Shown here in pieces: positions 24,090 to 36,897 of a stretch of DNA of 64,000 nt. The notes below the pieces were generated by a model. The model searched no databases. It was not told the DNA's origin and saw nothing but the letters and a program-made list of their open reading frames with translations. The DNA lies in assembly GCA_965644295.1 (NCBI GenBank), contig CBFFRP010000373.1, positions 62,001 to 126,000 of the forward strand, written 5' to 3'. Within the stretch, counting starts at the first letter, position 1. Each line of letters begins with the position of its first letter. The DNA is from Paraphysomonas bandaiensis (Eukaryota > Chrysophyceae). A program made the position numbers and the translations under genes.

Positions 24090-25760
24090 CAGAGTTCTTT
24101 CATGACACATGCTACTGGTTGATGATTTAGCTGTAAAATGTATGGTTAAGTGGAAATCACTCGCACAGAAGAGTTGCTTACATGATCGTGACTGTCATAT
24201 ACCGCCAGAGGACTCTCAGGTAATGTTACTGGATTATGCAGTAACTCAGGTGAATATACTCATACTGCAGACCTGATCAGTAGAGAGACTCACATAAGAA
24301 CAATTCAATTTGAGCGAGAAACACTCCTCTGATTTGAAAGTACATACTAGTATGAGTGTATGGTTAATATATGCTTCATCATAGTGGCCTGTGCGTATTG
24401 ATGTAGACGAGAATACTGTATTGAAACATATCAATCATTGTTGCCTAGATGTAGTGTCTACATTGTTGCCGGAGAATGGATACAGCAGTCTAGGAGTAAC
24501 ACTGTATCAGTTCACCTTGTGTTGATGAGCTTGTCAAAGATTGTTGTACAAATTATTAATGTATTTGCTCTTGTTGTAGTATCTATGCAGCACTGATACC
24601 ACCAAATAGAAAGATTATAATAAACAAGACTAACAACAGAACTTGCTCAATTAACACCACAAACTCAATTAATTGAAATTATGATCAAAGATTATTTGTC
24701 GTACACTACATTTGTTGTCTTATTTCTTCTACGAATCAATGTTTTTGTCGGTAACAATCCGTTTGTCAAACATAATTCATAACATTTCAATAAATAATAA
24801 TGTTAAATTCTATTTGACAGCTATTGAATATGTAGTTATCCTAAGTGTGATGATAAATGTGAACAGTTGTAGTCGCACGAGAGGTTTCTCCTTAATGCTG
24901 CAATATAAGTTAATCATAATTAAGATAGAAGTGAGCTACTGTTAAACCGAATATTGAAGTTGTATTTGCCCGGCGCTATGATGGGCACTCTGTAGAGCTC
25001 AAATCAGGTTTTTTAGACCAAAATGGGGATAATAGTTATTTTATTATAATCTATAATTCTCAGCATTGAGTGGAAGTTTACCTTCAGTTCTTAAGTTAAC
25101 ATCAAACTTTGATAAATTAAACTGTTATATTTCTCAAACGTTAATTGTTTACTAATTTTACTAATAAGCAAGAATAACATACAATATTGACTATTGACCA
25201 TTTTCAGACAATGAAGATCGTTTTAAGAGAAGTTAAAGTTAGTCGAACTAGATAGATTATGTTATTATAATTGAATACACAATTGTGTGTGTTGTCATGT
25301 AACACATGTCAACAAAATGATAAATTATTTCGTTCATGTCAACCACTGCTCAACTTCCGTGTCTTGAATCGTCATGATATAATACTTCAGTTTCACAGTT
25401 ATAGCTATATAGCATCTTTGACTATTGACTACGTACTACTGTTTTTCATATTGTATTTAACGTATTATACAGTACTATCTTAGAGAACCATACGTATTCC
25501 AACATTTCAACATGCAAAGAATTATTATATCGACAGGGCGTGCCAAGATATTTTAGTTGTAGCTGTGTCTCGGATAAACTAAAAAGCAATTATTATTACG
25601 AAATAATGTTGATACATTTGGTGTTAAATTTTGACAAGAGGAGTTATGTGTTAACAAATAGTATGTAGTGGCGTTCTTCGAGGGCAATGTTACTTTCGAA
25701 TGTTTGCCTGGTGCCTGACGGAAGTCTAATACAGTCACTCAAATAATTACTTATATTTCT
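24090..25760. other. AT-rich intergenic sequence
   Basis: No gene is recognised. About 24960-25035 is the inverted partner of 15655-15730. Short ORFs here are Ser/Asn/Tyr-rich translations of AT-rich DNA. Confidence 0.45.
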
Positions 25761-25904
25761 TGAAAGTATATGAACAACGATATTCATCACATTGTAATAC
25801 GAACACTTCACTTACAAAGCTGCCACGTGTTTTCATATACGCTTCGACGTTGTAATTACACATTCCACATTCCAATCACTCCCAACATGGGCAACCATAT
25901 TGAT

Positions 25905-27719
25905 TCATGCGAGATTCGGTCTTGTACCCTCACTCTCACTGAAAGGGTATTTCGTTGAGTCTTTCTTTGGAGCATCTGCCGAGTATGGTATCGCAAAATC
26001 CGTATAATCTGCCCCGGTAATGGGTTCGGTAAAATCTGACCCCGTGAAGTGTTGGGTATAGCTGCCATTGCTTTCGTCAACAGGGAGCCCCTTTCCTTCA
26101 GAGACAAACACTGGGTCCGGGTAATCCTGAGAACTTTCTTCTAAATCTCCATTTGGCTCGCGCCTACTTGCACCTTGCATTGCCGTTGTTAGAGCGTCAG
26201 GGGTTCCATTCATTTTAGCGAAGAGAAGACGCAATACCAATTCTTTGTCCTCCCACGTCAAGTCCTGAATGTATACCTTCTGATTATCTGATGTTGGTAA
26301 ATTTGATTCATGCCTTCGATCCTCTAGGTGATGCATCTGACTCACTTTTATGCTTGGAAAGGTCCCTGTCCGTGTGGGTACACCAGAAGACTTCTTGCCC
26401 CACCGTCGGATACTACCTGCCCTTTTCTGATTGTACTCTTGCACCGCTTCAGAGTGAGACTTGCGCTTCCGCTCCTGTATAGTATGTTTGACCTCCGCCA
26501 AGGCATCCAAGAAAAATTGCTCCATTTCACTGCGCTGTTCCAAGATGGTCGCAGCGAGTGTCTTCATGTGGCGCAGCTCCTTGTTTTTAATCATGATGAG
26601 TCGACGCAACCCTGCAGCGTCCAATGTTGCATCTTCTAATTCCTTACTAATACTTCCTTTGAGCTCTTTTGTGCGTGCTTTGTATTTCTCGATACTCATA
26701 ATTTGTGCCTTTTCAAGCTGCTCAACACGCTCACGGAGGGCCTTGATTTCCTTGGTCTTTAAGAAGTTCTGTCGTGCATATTCTTGCTCTTTCTCTGTGA
26801 GCAGAGTGACCTCTCTCTTGGCCGTCACAAGCGCGGCCTCTAATCTATCCTTTTCTACCTGATATTCGTACGAGATCACATTGTGAAACTTTAACTCTTC
26901 ATTTATACGCTTGTTTTCGACTACAAGCTTCTTCGATTCAGCGTCCATCGTTTCCCGTGCCTCCTTGAGTGCCGACTCCCTATAGGTATATTTCTGGTCT
27001 TCGACTTCCTTCATCATTTGTGCCTTGCTCTCCAAAAATTTCCTGTGAATATACTTTCCATTATAAAAGAGTAGAGCACAAATTCCACAAACCGCTCTTG
27101 ATCTTCCAACAGAACCACTGTTTGGTGTTTCTCCATTTGCAACTCGTTTTCAACTTGAGCCAGCTTCCTGTCATGACTCTCCTTGTCGCGTTTGTAACTA
27201 TCTAAGTTCTGAAGATCATTTTCAACTTTTTCTAATTTTGAAGTGAGTGAATCTATAGTATCCTCATATTCAATTTTCATGGCATAAATCTCCGCCTCGT
27301 ATTTCTCCTTCAATCTATCAGCCTAGATATTTCGTCAGAAAAAAAAAAGAATAGGATATACACAAACCTCAGCGCGCACTTGACCTTCCTTCTTTACTAA
27401 TTCCTCATTTAGTCTTCCAATAATATCATCTTTCATTTCCATCTCTCGCTGATACCAAATAAAGGCAGATCAATCTCAATACACCTTCCTACCTGAAAAT
27501 ATAAAACGATATCATGTGTGTCTTTCTCATTTCTTTCTGCGCTCGTCCGAAGCCCAGTGTTACTTGCAATAAGAGCCTAATATAAACTTTACTTAATGTG
27601 TTTATAAAATAGAGGTTTCATACCTCGACTCTTTTGGATAACACATCAATCTTTTCTTGATCTAACTGCCTCGCGATCATAACCGACACAGGCGCTCTCG
27701 GTGATTCCTTGTCACCCAT
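25905..27719 (-). CDS. Long coiled-coil protein, BBOF1/CFAP157-like
   Basis: Five exons (introns, plus-strand positions: 27577-27623, 27449-27492, 27323-27367, 27043-27092) encode 542 residues from ATG at 27719. After a short N-terminus, residues about 20-370 are almost continuous coiled coil. Segments such as YEAEIYAMKIEYEDTIDSL, NLDSYKRDKESHDRKL and EARETMDAESKKLVVEN follow the pattern of ciliary basal-body proteins (BBOF1, CFAP157; DUF4515-like), with an INEELKFHNVISYEYQ helix region. The C-terminal 170 residues are low-complexity and acidic (SQDYPDPVFVSEGKG). Family members act at basal bodies or axonemes. The assignment is from pattern only, because coiled coils converge, and another coiled-coil scaffold is possible. 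Confidence 0.6.
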
Positions 27720-27836
27720 CTTCGCTGTTTCCAATCGGCCACACAATTGGCTTCTGACGGCAATAGCAATAAACAGGCAATTGTAGTGTGGTGAATCTCA
27801 AAGTATGTTATTGTTGTGTATGAAGTGAATAGACAC

Positions 27837-27859
27837 TACCAGTACCAGTACCAGTATAC
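27837..27859. promoter_or_regulatory. ACCAGTACCAGTATACC motif
   Basis: Repeated CCAGTA units ending in CAGTATACC lie 120-140 bp upstream of the coiled-coil gene start at 27719. This is another member of the GTATAC-containing upstream clusters. The function is inferred. Confidence 0.3.
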
Positions 27860-27985
27860 CAAAGCAACGACCGTTGCATCTTGGTCGCAAATGACGAATC
27901 ACATGAAATGAAATAGATTTTATTCGTCACCAGCCCCGCGGGTGTGTTCTGTGTTTTAGTTGTACAATGGCCGTATACTACTCGT

Positions 27986-28127
27986 ATACCATGGAGACGT
28001 TTTTCGATTTGTATTGTGTTTTTTCGTATGGATCATGAGTGTAGAGCTTTGAAAATATAATTGTGGTCAAAATCTAGAAATGACCACAATTTTTTTAGGA
28101 CGAGCGAAAAACGTCTCCATGGTATAT
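27986..28127. mobile_element. MITE-like hairpin element with 22-bp TIRs
   Basis: TATACCATGGAGACGTTTTT begins the left end, and its exact reverse complement closes the right end; the full match is TATACCATGGAGACGTTTTTCG-type, 22 bp. The element is about 142 bp, AT-rich inside, with an inner hairpin TGTGGTCA...TGACCACA. It can fold completely on itself. TA dinucleotides border the TIR, so a Tc1/mariner-type TA duplication is possible but cannot be separated from the TIR. Confidence 0.6.
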
Positions 28128-28683
28128 CATACAGAGTACAGTACATACATATATAAGATAAAGAAAATCTGGCTGCGCATGTTCCAGCCGTAGTTGTACG
28201 TAGTATTCCGGTATTCAGTTCAACTACTCATGATCTCCAGCAAGGTGCCTCTCAGTACAACCATAACAAGCACGAAGTAACTACCATATAATATCAACGT
28301 GATATTCTTCCATTACATAGTATTCATGATTAGGCTATCAGTGGGAACCAGCAGTAATGTGGAGTTTTTTTGTTTCAATTTATTTCCGAAGCGTGTGATG
28401 CTGACTGCCGATACGACAGAAAAGAGTATTTTTGATATGGCAGGCAGCACGGTGGAGACCATCTAACATATTTTCGTAAATAATAATAAGAAGTGTCACA
28501 TAGCCCAATATACCCGTGTTCCATATTCTTGTGGTGAATACCATGTCCATGCTATGAAGAAAAACATGAAATGACGTTAAATGTTTGAGGCCTTGAAAGG
28601 TCCAGATGTGTGGGGAATGCACTTTTCACAGAGATCTGTACTGACTCGCTATACATTACTTCCTTCTGGTTGATAAATGGCAG

Positions 28684-29670
28684 ATGAGTGGGAGGGGGTG
28701 CGTACCCCACTCTGATCAGATAGCAATCAGGACCACAGTCGATGACAAGGATTTGGAACGCCTGCGCAATACGGTGGATGATAATAGTGACGGGAGGTTG
28801 ACTATAGAGAAGTTTGTGAATAAGTTGATATCTCTGTGCTTTATTGACATATATGGGGTTGAGTCGAGGCGATTGTTTCACAGATTGGCAGGACCACCCT
28901 ACTCTATGTGGAATATGAACTGTGCTGCATCCATTGTATCTACGTTGGCGTCGCAGTTTGTGTTGTGTATTTGTTGTAAGCCAAGAATATGAGCTCAATG
29001 TCCCTACTAACTATGACTACTCCAAGTTTACTGCAACAACTCACACCACGGTGATGTTAACTTTTACTGGGGAATATGCTGACAAAGAGCTACTCCTGAC
29101 TACTCATGGTACATGAACTACGCGCTGGAGAGGCAAATATGATAAGATGTGCCGCTTGATGAAGTTGGCCTGTGCTCGAAGGTTGCTGTTAAATGCTGCC
29201 TCAGAAAGACTTAATCCCAAGCTAGACCTTGGATGATTTTTACCTGTGCCCAATAGTAAGTCTATTGCTCAGAAATGTGATAATCCCCTAGGTCGGGCGT
29301 TGGAAAAGGGTATGTGGGTAAACGTAGTCTGTAACACGGTACAAATGAACATAGATAGAGTTGGATGTTTAGACAAGGATGAACAAGGAGTTAATCGTGG
29401 TGTGAACCCCGACCTTTTCAAAAGGATATTACGTTATCGCTGTTGTGCATATCAACGCAACTTAGGACACAATTAGGAAGCGAGTTATCAAACGCACCAG
29501 AGAAGTTGGTAAAAATGTTCCTGAAAGTGCCGTGGCACATAGTCTTCAATATCCCAAACATTTGTTGCGACTCTTAGCGCCTAACACTGGCCTTGCTGCA
29601 AGTGTTTGGGACGACCCCGCTATTCTTTATACAGCAGCGAGGATCACTCAGGGAATTGGCTCAGAGTAGG
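28684..29670 (+). pseudogene. Decayed coding region, unrecognised
   Basis: A coding-like frame from 28684 includes TTVDDKDLERLRN and DDNSDGRLTIEKFVNKL (reminiscent of an EF-hand loop). A second frame from about 28986 to 29476 is open except for TGA codons near 29115 and 29236 (DKMCRLMKLACARRLLLNA, NPDLFKRILRYRCCAYQRNL). After a stop, a third frame continues to about 29670 (SLQYPKHLLRLLAP, WDDPAILYTAARITQG). The run of interrupted but protein-like sequence suggests a decayed gene or transposable element ORF. I recognise no family. Unannotated introns could explain some breaks. Confidence 0.4.
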
Positions 29671-30364
29671 GTTAGGATAAGGATAAATTAAGCCAAAGCA
29701 ATAAATTCCAAAACTTAATAGTAACTATATCATTTGTAACCCAATTCCACAGAATAATGAGGGAAAGGCAATCCTCTGATATAATCCTCTGATAAACACG
29801 ACCTGAATAGCTGAATAGCTGATACTGGGTAAAAAACTGCTCTATATTTCCTGTGCTAGTATGAGTGTTATGATAAAACACAATTCAGGTTAGAAAACAA
29901 AATGAGGATAACGCGACATCGTTGGTATGTTTAAATATTTAAAAGTAGTAAGTAGATAGCTAGTGTATGAAATAGAGATTGTTGACTGTAATTTCATATA
30001 CAATTATTTTAGAGTTCGTACAAGTATAAGCTAGTTGTAAAAACGAGTATTCTATATAGTTATATTTTTAACCATGGGTAATGAAAAGATGCTATATAGC
30101 CCCGCGTTCAAAACTCTAAAACTTATCTGTCGCTTATCCATATAGTAATATATATACTATTGTTAGATAGCGTTCCATCAATAGTGGAGGTTTTGGAACC
30201 GGTCCAACAATGATATTGCAATATAGTTGTATCATTAATCTCAGTAAAAGTAAACAGATCCGTAGATTCCTTTCTTAGTACAAGTCATGAAAATCACATA
30301 CACTGATAACCAAAACCCACTTCGCTGGTTACTGCTTTTAGGTAATCACAATTTTCCTCATACT

Positions 30365-30600
30365 CATCCTCTGAGCCATCATCGGTGACGTCGTCAGCCT
30401 ATATAAGTATATATATTCATTCAAACTTAATTGAAATATACATGCATCCGGCCACAACTGTCGATTTGCTTTTAGAAAAACATTATATTAACAGTGCATA
30501 CGTTTTCGCAAACAATGATAATAATGTAACTTTGCTGCACTGAACAGATGCTCACATGTATTGGAAGAAGCGTATATAAGTCAAGTATTGAAAGTCGTAT
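30365..30600 (-). pseudogene. hAT transposase C-terminal remnant
   Basis: Minus-strand translation gives SNTCEHLFSAAKLHYYHCLR followed by FLKANRQLWPDACIF. The SNT-C-E-x-L-F-S-A-A-K motif and the FLK-N-LWPDA tail are typical of hAT dimerisation domains. One stop codon lies between them. The segment continues into the dispersed repeat at 30605-31120, suggesting that repeat is the flank of this element. A homologous tail is at 57.57 kb. Confidence 0.6.
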
Positions 30601-30604
30601 TAGT

Positions 30605-31120
30605 AGCAATATAGGCGTTTCAGAGTCAGAACTAATGTAACAGTGCTCAAAACCTGGATATTCTACTATTTAACGCTAGCTGCTTGTGCGTTATCGCAAG
30701 CACCAAAGCCAACCACTTTCGTTCTACCACTCAACGCAAACGTAGTGAGCAAGCAGAATGACAATGTTTATAGTTTATAAGCCTGACATCTGCTGACTTC
30801 AGGATTTTGAGTCTATAAGGTGAATAGCCCGGTCGCTCGACTTCAGCAGGCTGCCCAATACCCCGAATGCCCTTGAGGTGGGCCCATTCCTGAATGCCTA
30901 TATCCGTCAGGGCCCAAAGACGTTTACACAAGAGGCACACTAATTAGTGTTCCTTGTTGCTGCACCACACAAGCATTTGGCTATAAGCGGGCAAAATTAT
31001 CTGTTGATTATATATGCGGCTTACGTTAGTTGTCTGGAGAAATCTCTCCGGTACTTATCTCCCAGAACACCACCAAAAAGGTGCAAACCCAACTTTGTTG
31101 AGGGTTTGAACTCTCCAGTT
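30605..31120 (-). repeat. Dispersed repeat family copy (inverted)
   Basis: The reverse complement of the unit at 38425-38900: GGCGTTTCAGAGTCAG, CTACTATTTAACGCTAG, CACCAAAGCCAACCAC, then TCCGGTACTTATC-CCCAGAACACCACC and AAGGTGCAAACCCAAC. It abuts the hAT remnant at 30365-30600. Confidence 0.65.
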
Positions 31121-31325
31121 GTTTTGAAATAATCCAGGTTATAAAAATAGATCGCTTGCACTGAAAGCAAAAAGAGTAAAGAAAACACAGACACAGGAAG
31201 AACACTTTATATTTATATTATTACAATATCTTCAGCTTGCCCTGAGTTTTATTGGCATCATAAAATCGTACTTTTAGTAAGAAATGGAGTGTAGGCTCTA
31301 CTGGCTTAAATGTACACGGAAATAC

Positions 31326-34300
31326 CTACCGTTGTAAAGAAAAAACTTGTAACCTACTGTGGCTCAAAGTCATTGGGGATTCCTCTTCGTATTTTTTCTC
31401 AAACACGACTCTGTTAGTTGGGAAGGCCTGACAGTATGCCAGTAACAGCAGTGGTACTGCCACGGCGCACACAGGTATCCATACACTATCAGCCCATCCA
31501 TACCGATCAGCTGCTATTTCCCAGCATAGCATGCCAAAAAACACCGCCCCGAGGCACACCTATCAGGCGATTCCAAAGTGTTATTCTGTTATCAATAGCG
31601 GGATCATAAGTACCTGCAACCACAAACACTTGCTCCCGGCCTCATGCATGTCAGCCAGCGCGTCCTCTAGACACACCATACAATTGTCTATGCCACTTAC
31701 TACTTCCTGAGCACCCATAACGTCGCAATACCCAGCCTCACTTTGCACTTTGACGCGTTTAGGTATGTCTCCAGCAGCTGCACCCAGAACATCGTATTGA
31801 AGAATCAAATTGATGCGAAGTAATATAAACCTTCCCAACAAAGCCTTCCACTTTAGTACTTTAAGATGAACAGCGGCAACAATTGCAACGGCGAGGAATG
31901 GGCTGCACATGCCAAATGTAAGTAAAATAGCTGCATCCATGAGAAGTGGGGCAACAATTCGGTCTCCTCGAATAATATCATCGGGATAAGCAGGGTAACC
32001 TTTTCCTTCATCTGCAGCACCAGGTAAGCCAGATACTTCCTTCTGATCTTGCTGATAATGTAGTAGTATATTGGACACGGTGTATTCCCTATTTATCGGC
32101 GGTTCCACTGGAGGTGTATTGCACCAATAGTAAGGGAAGAGAATTCCCGGAAGACATCCCACAAGGGTAGCACGTAGCCCGTTACTTACATGTCGAGGTA
32201 TGTAAAGCACAGCGATATTGTATACAAATATTGACATCACAATGTAGAGTATATACGAATAAAGATACACTGATGTATAAGAAGTAACAAGTGCACTCGA
32301 ACAGAGTGAGTTGTACGTGAGGGGGGGGGTTAAAGGGGCTACTGTGATTTCAATATGATCAATGAATTGGCAATTCGTTTCACCGGTGGTGGTATTCGTA
32401 ATGAATAATCCACATTCATCATAGGAATAGGATGACGTCATTTTATCAGGGGCAACGAACAACTCCTATCAGCAAGGACATGACACTTAAATCATACATA
32501 CTATGCAAGTTTGTTGAATTACCTTCAAACACGACGGATTCGTGAGTGTGGTGGCAAGGCATGGAACAACAATGCTATTGAAAACTAGGTAACACACAGT
32601 AAACCATACTCTATCAACAGGAATGTCAACGTCTGAAAGTATTCTACTCGGTACGACGAACAAGTTCCAAAACAACATGAAACCGGCTACAAGAAACTGA
32701 AGCATAAATATAATCTTACCGTCTACGGCTTTGAATATGTAGAATATATAGACAGCATTAACAGTGAACACAACCACAAGATTAAAAACAAACCGCATAC
32801 TAGCGGAACCGCAACCAAGTACTCTTTGAATTCGAGGTACTGGGCGGACCACATCACCATCCACGGCAGCCGTTGTCACGTCACTGTCACGTGCAGTGCG
32901 ATTGCGTGCGTGAGACGAAGTACGAGAACCTGCACTGGTGGCACTTATATTCGAAGTTCGAAATGCATCTTCCGATGAGCGGAATGATGTGTCGGAGACT
33001 TCCATACGTAAAACCCAGGTGGCAACACACACGAGTAATGCCCAAGATGTCAGTATCACAGCCGCCGGGACATATCCAGTGACGTAAGCCAGAGACCATT
33101 GCCATCGATACAAGAACATATGTGTTGAGTATTCACTGTCTCTACGACCTGCTTCCAACGCCTTGATAACATATACCGGAAGGCAGAACATAATACCCAA
33201 TAACGCTAGAGCAGTCATACCCCAGCTGATTTGTGTGAGCATCGAGCTGAATGACTGCAAGCGTGGCAGGCTTTCAGATGAGAGATACTCACAGAAAGAG
33301 ATACAGCGATAAAACTTTCGATAACATTGAAGTATGCTAGCCACACAAGGCAATTTCTTCCGCATGTTTTCGCCGTATAAAACCACCAAGAAAACTAATA
33401 CGCAGAACAGTAGTATGACGAATACAATGCAAAGACCAATCAGAGAATAGTCCAATAAAGCTGACCCACAGGAATATACTTCCCTATCCGGATCGTATCG
33501 AGGAAGTTGGTTACCGCACCCAAACAAATTTCCAGATAAAATTTGAATATGACGAACATTATTCAAACTCCTAGGAATTCTTCCAGATAGTCGGTTCATA
33601 TCCAAATAGATTCTACTGCTGGACTCGCTGAGATTACTCATCGTGTAGTCATCACCGAATCGACTTAACAAGTCCCCCGTAAATTTATTGTGAGAAAGGT
33701 CCAGTTCATGAAAATTGCGAACTTGAAAGCTACGCGGTATCGTGCCTTCCAATTCGTTATGTGTCAGACTAATATTAACGAACGCAGTTTCATCTGCGAT
33801 TTCTCCTAGCGTGCCGCGCAAGCCGTTACCAGAAAGTTGTAATACAGCAAGTTGCTTAGCAGACCATATGCATTCAGGTATTGTTCCTCCAAAAGGACGA
33901 GTGTAGACTGCCCTCACATAGGGAAGAACCGTACTATACCCACACGAATCCGCAGCAGAGAGGCCATACATAGACATAACCTGTGCAGATGAAGCCAAAC
34001 AAACGGTATCAGGAAGTGGGCCACTGAAACAGTTCACACTAAGTGACAGTATTTCCAATCCAGGGAGCTCGAAGAGAGATGGAGGTATACTGCCAGAAAA
34101 TCGGTTTCCACTAAGATCCAGGTTGTAAATATTCATGAGGTCGTGCTGCCAAATAAGATTTTCTATATGTCCCGTGAAACGATTATTCTGTAAAAGGAGC
34201 ACGCCAAGCTGTGTCATAGCACCCAGCTGGCTAGGCAATGAACCAGTGAAATAATTCGTATCTAAGGATAGATACTTCAGGGCAGTAAGTCTTGAAATGG

Positions 34301-35061
34301 TTTCAGGAATAGTCCCTGTAAAGGCATTCTTGTCCAAATCCAGGTCAACTACAAATCAGAATATCATATAAAACGAGAACCAGACAAAATAAAAAGGTAC
34401 CTAAACTTGACATATCCATAAGTGAACTAACTATCGTTCCACTTAGCATGTTGTTATCGATATCCATGTACTCTAGTCTAGTAAGATTGCCAAAACTTGA
34501 GGGAATCGATCCATGCAACATATTATTGTCGATATCCAAGTCTACCAAGTTGACTAGCAGTCCCAGCTCTCGAACCAGGGTGCCCTCAAAATTGTTTCGA
34601 TCCAGATACAATGTTTCCAAGTTAGATAAATATCCCAGTTCAGATGGTATAGTTGCCCTCAGTGAATTATTAGTAACAGACAAATAATTTAACTCTTTCA
34701 GAAGTCCTATTGTTGTCGGCAGTGTGCCATCAAGACCGAACGAAGTCAAATTTAATTGTAAGATGCTGTACGTCGAACTATTAGTAATAGGTTCGTCTAT
34801 TGTACACTTAATTCTCTGCCACAGAGAGTGGGGATCACAAGGGTTTGGAGTTCCGGTGAAATTCCATATACATCCATCTGCTGTAGTATCATTACTCCAA
34901 TTCCAGTACACTCCACGGCAATCGTCATACAACTCTTTCAAGGCGTTGACTTCAGATGAGGCCGTTGGAATAGCGCCAGCATTCCTGCACACAAGCAAGA
35001 ATAGCAGAGCCGCGCAAAGTGTGTCGATTCTCCTCGTTATGGAGAGATGCGTCTGCCTCAT
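31326..35061 (-). CDS. Secreted-domain LRR protein with polytopic membrane C-terminus (receptor-like)
   Basis: Four exons (introns 34349-34400, 32466-32522, 31560-31613) encode 1190 residues. Residues 1-30 form a signal peptide. A Cys-rich cap (WNWSNDTTADGCIWNFTG) is followed by roughly 12 plant-type leucine-rich repeats of the L-x-x-N-x-F/L-x-G-x-I/L-P class (NNSLRATIPSELGYLSNLE, DKNAFTGTIPETISRL, TNYFTGSLPSQLGAMTQL) to about residue 510. A transmembrane segment near 523-547 (IGLCIVFVILLFCVLVFLVV) begins a C-terminal region with about nine or ten hydrophobic helices separated by loops, one Ser/Thr-rich cytoplasmic-type (SAGSRTSSHARNRT). No kinase or other catalytic domain is visible. The layout suggests a cell-surface receptor or channel-like protein. 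The multi-pass part matches no family I can name. Confidence 0.75.
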
Positions 35062-35258
35062 TGCGGTCGTCTAATTGTTAGAATTCTATCTGTGTTTAAA
35101 TAAGAGCATAATGTTCTTGAAATGGATGGATAGGGGTGGCTTCAAGCATCCTCTCGAAGATGTCCATTTCTCTCAAACATATATCGCATATCCAGATATT
35201 GTTGCTTGTGGAGTGTGTATTGACTGTGGTAGGTGCAGCAGCTGTTGTGTGCATTGCT

Positions 35259-35304
35259 GCGTATACCAAATGGTATACAGAGAGTATATACCTGTATACT
35301 GTTG
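35259..35304. promoter_or_regulatory. GTATAC palindrome cluster
   Basis: GTATACCAAATGGTATAC is a perfect 18-bp palindrome (35261-35278), followed by GTATATACCTGTATACTG. The cluster lies 200-243 bp upstream of the LRR gene start at 35061. It is the densest of the GTATAC clusters in the window. Confidence 0.4.
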
Positions 35305-36140
35305 AAACATACTGATGTATGTGTACTCTACAAGTGTTTAAAAAACAGCAGTTTTGGTATACTTTGTGGAAGAAAGTGCCTGACAGCAACAGGAATTCCT
35401 ATATGCATATATGGATATCATAATCCTTGCAGCCACAACTTACTTGTTGTTCCTTGTCCATCGATCTCTAACCATTTAGATAGTGCGAATGTGTACAAGG
35501 GAGGGACTCGATAGATCAGTGAAGCCTTATGCGATATACATAAATTAATGGACACATTAAACCTCAGGTGGAGCCGAGTCATTGCTACATTCCTTTCATA
35601 GAATTGATGTTATCAGCACAAGAGGTGTTTTAGGAACAGTAAAAGTACCGAGAGCATAGACAGGTGTTGAATAGAGTTTTCGTACAGGAACTAAAAAACG
35701 TAAAGCTCTCAATATATATATATGTTGGAAGTGGAAAATGTTGTGAAATATTAAAAAGTCAAGATTCTGAACAGAAGGGTACACTGCCCGTATTGTTGTA
35801 TACGCTTCACGATTTGTACTGTGATGTACTATGCAACACATATATAATAATATGGGGTACTTAGCTTTAGCGTAATTCTTTTACCGTATTTAAATTCCTT
35901 CCTTGTTTTTTTGTTTGGTAATGAAGTCAGACTGACCGACTTATTTAATGATCTGGACAGTGTGTACTCGATTCGGTAGCACTATCAGATTGATTACATG
36001 AATACAAGGGTGTCAAACTCTATGATGGGACAAATAAAGTTTTTGGTGAAGACTGTGGCTAAAGGCATCAGCGGACTTATTTACAAGGGGGGTGCCCAAC
36101 TGGAGCGTACATTTAATGCTGATCAGACTGTGATAACGTC
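35305..36140. other. AT-rich intergenic sequence
   Basis: No gene is recognised between the LRR gene and the dispersed repeat starting near 36145. Confidence 0.4.
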
Positions 36141-36144
36141 TGAT

Positions 36145-36434
36145 TATCACGAAGCACAAGCTTGTGCGTTGCAGCAACAAACTTAAAACTTAACAATACC
36201 CTCAACACTAAGTATAACATGACTCTTCTCTAGTTCTATGTTACTATTGCATGCACCGACAACTGCTAAATTATACAAAACGATTTAGTTCGCTAACTGG
36301 ATATATGACGAGTGGCGTATTGAAGCCGAATCATACGCTCCCGCCCCATCTACTTATCCCAGCATTGCGGTCTGTGTCTTCGATATATGTCTTACTGTAT
36401 ATTGTATATGCGGCAGACTTTTAAAGCCCTTCCG
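36145..36434 (+). repeat. Dispersed repeat, left part split by a copia insertion
   Basis: GCACAAGCTTGTGCGTTGC, CACTAAGTATAACATGACTC, TGTTACTATTGCATGCA and ATCATACGCTCC-GCCCCATC match the uninterrupted copy at 59395-59770 in order. The copy breaks at TTCCG (36430-36434) and resumes at 38285. Confidence 0.7.
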
Positions 36435-36699
36435 AATAAAGAATTGATCTTTATAATAGTAAAACAATGTTGTGATTATTAGAGTGTAAGTAATGAACAC
36501 GATAGAGTGAAAATTATGAATAACAATATAGAACGTACTATCATGCACAACGGAATAGTTAGAAGTGTAACTGATAATGACGACGTTATGATGACGATCA
36601 CGTATCTTCGACAGATACTCTCTCTAATTCAGTTCATGGTATATTTCATTGAACATTATAACTCACAGATACAATCATGTATTAAGCTGAATCCTAATA
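36435..36699 (-). repeat. 3' LTR of Ty1/copia-like element
   Basis: 265 bp, nearly identical to 38013-38284. The two differ by about two substitutions and three small microsatellite-type indels totalling 7 nt. Immediately internal (36700-36709, minus strand) is a purine tract TGAGGGGGCG, as expected for the polypurine primer site next to a 3' LTR. The ends TATTAGG...CTTTATT lack the usual TG...CA. Confidence 0.85.
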
Positions 36700-36897
36700 C
36701 GCCCCCTCAATGAAATAATCAGTGAACTGTTGGTAATGGAGAGAATATGAACTTATATACACTGAGAGTAAAAACCAGAGTAGCAGTCACTAGCCAATAA
36801 TAAGCGAACTGCAAAGATGCCATATTGTGAGACCATCCTTCTAGTCCAGCATCATGTATTGAATAAAAGTAAAAAAATGGTAAAAAATTCGTGTAAC

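Noticed and set aside
28986-29476. Recoded TGA (selenocysteine or alternative code)
   Set aside because: All well-supported genes here use TGA as a stop or not at all, and there is an additional TAG and frame change nearby, so decay is simpler.
32873-33105. ORFs on both strands within the LRR gene
   Set aside because: They overlap the well-supported membrane region in other frames and have no domain features.
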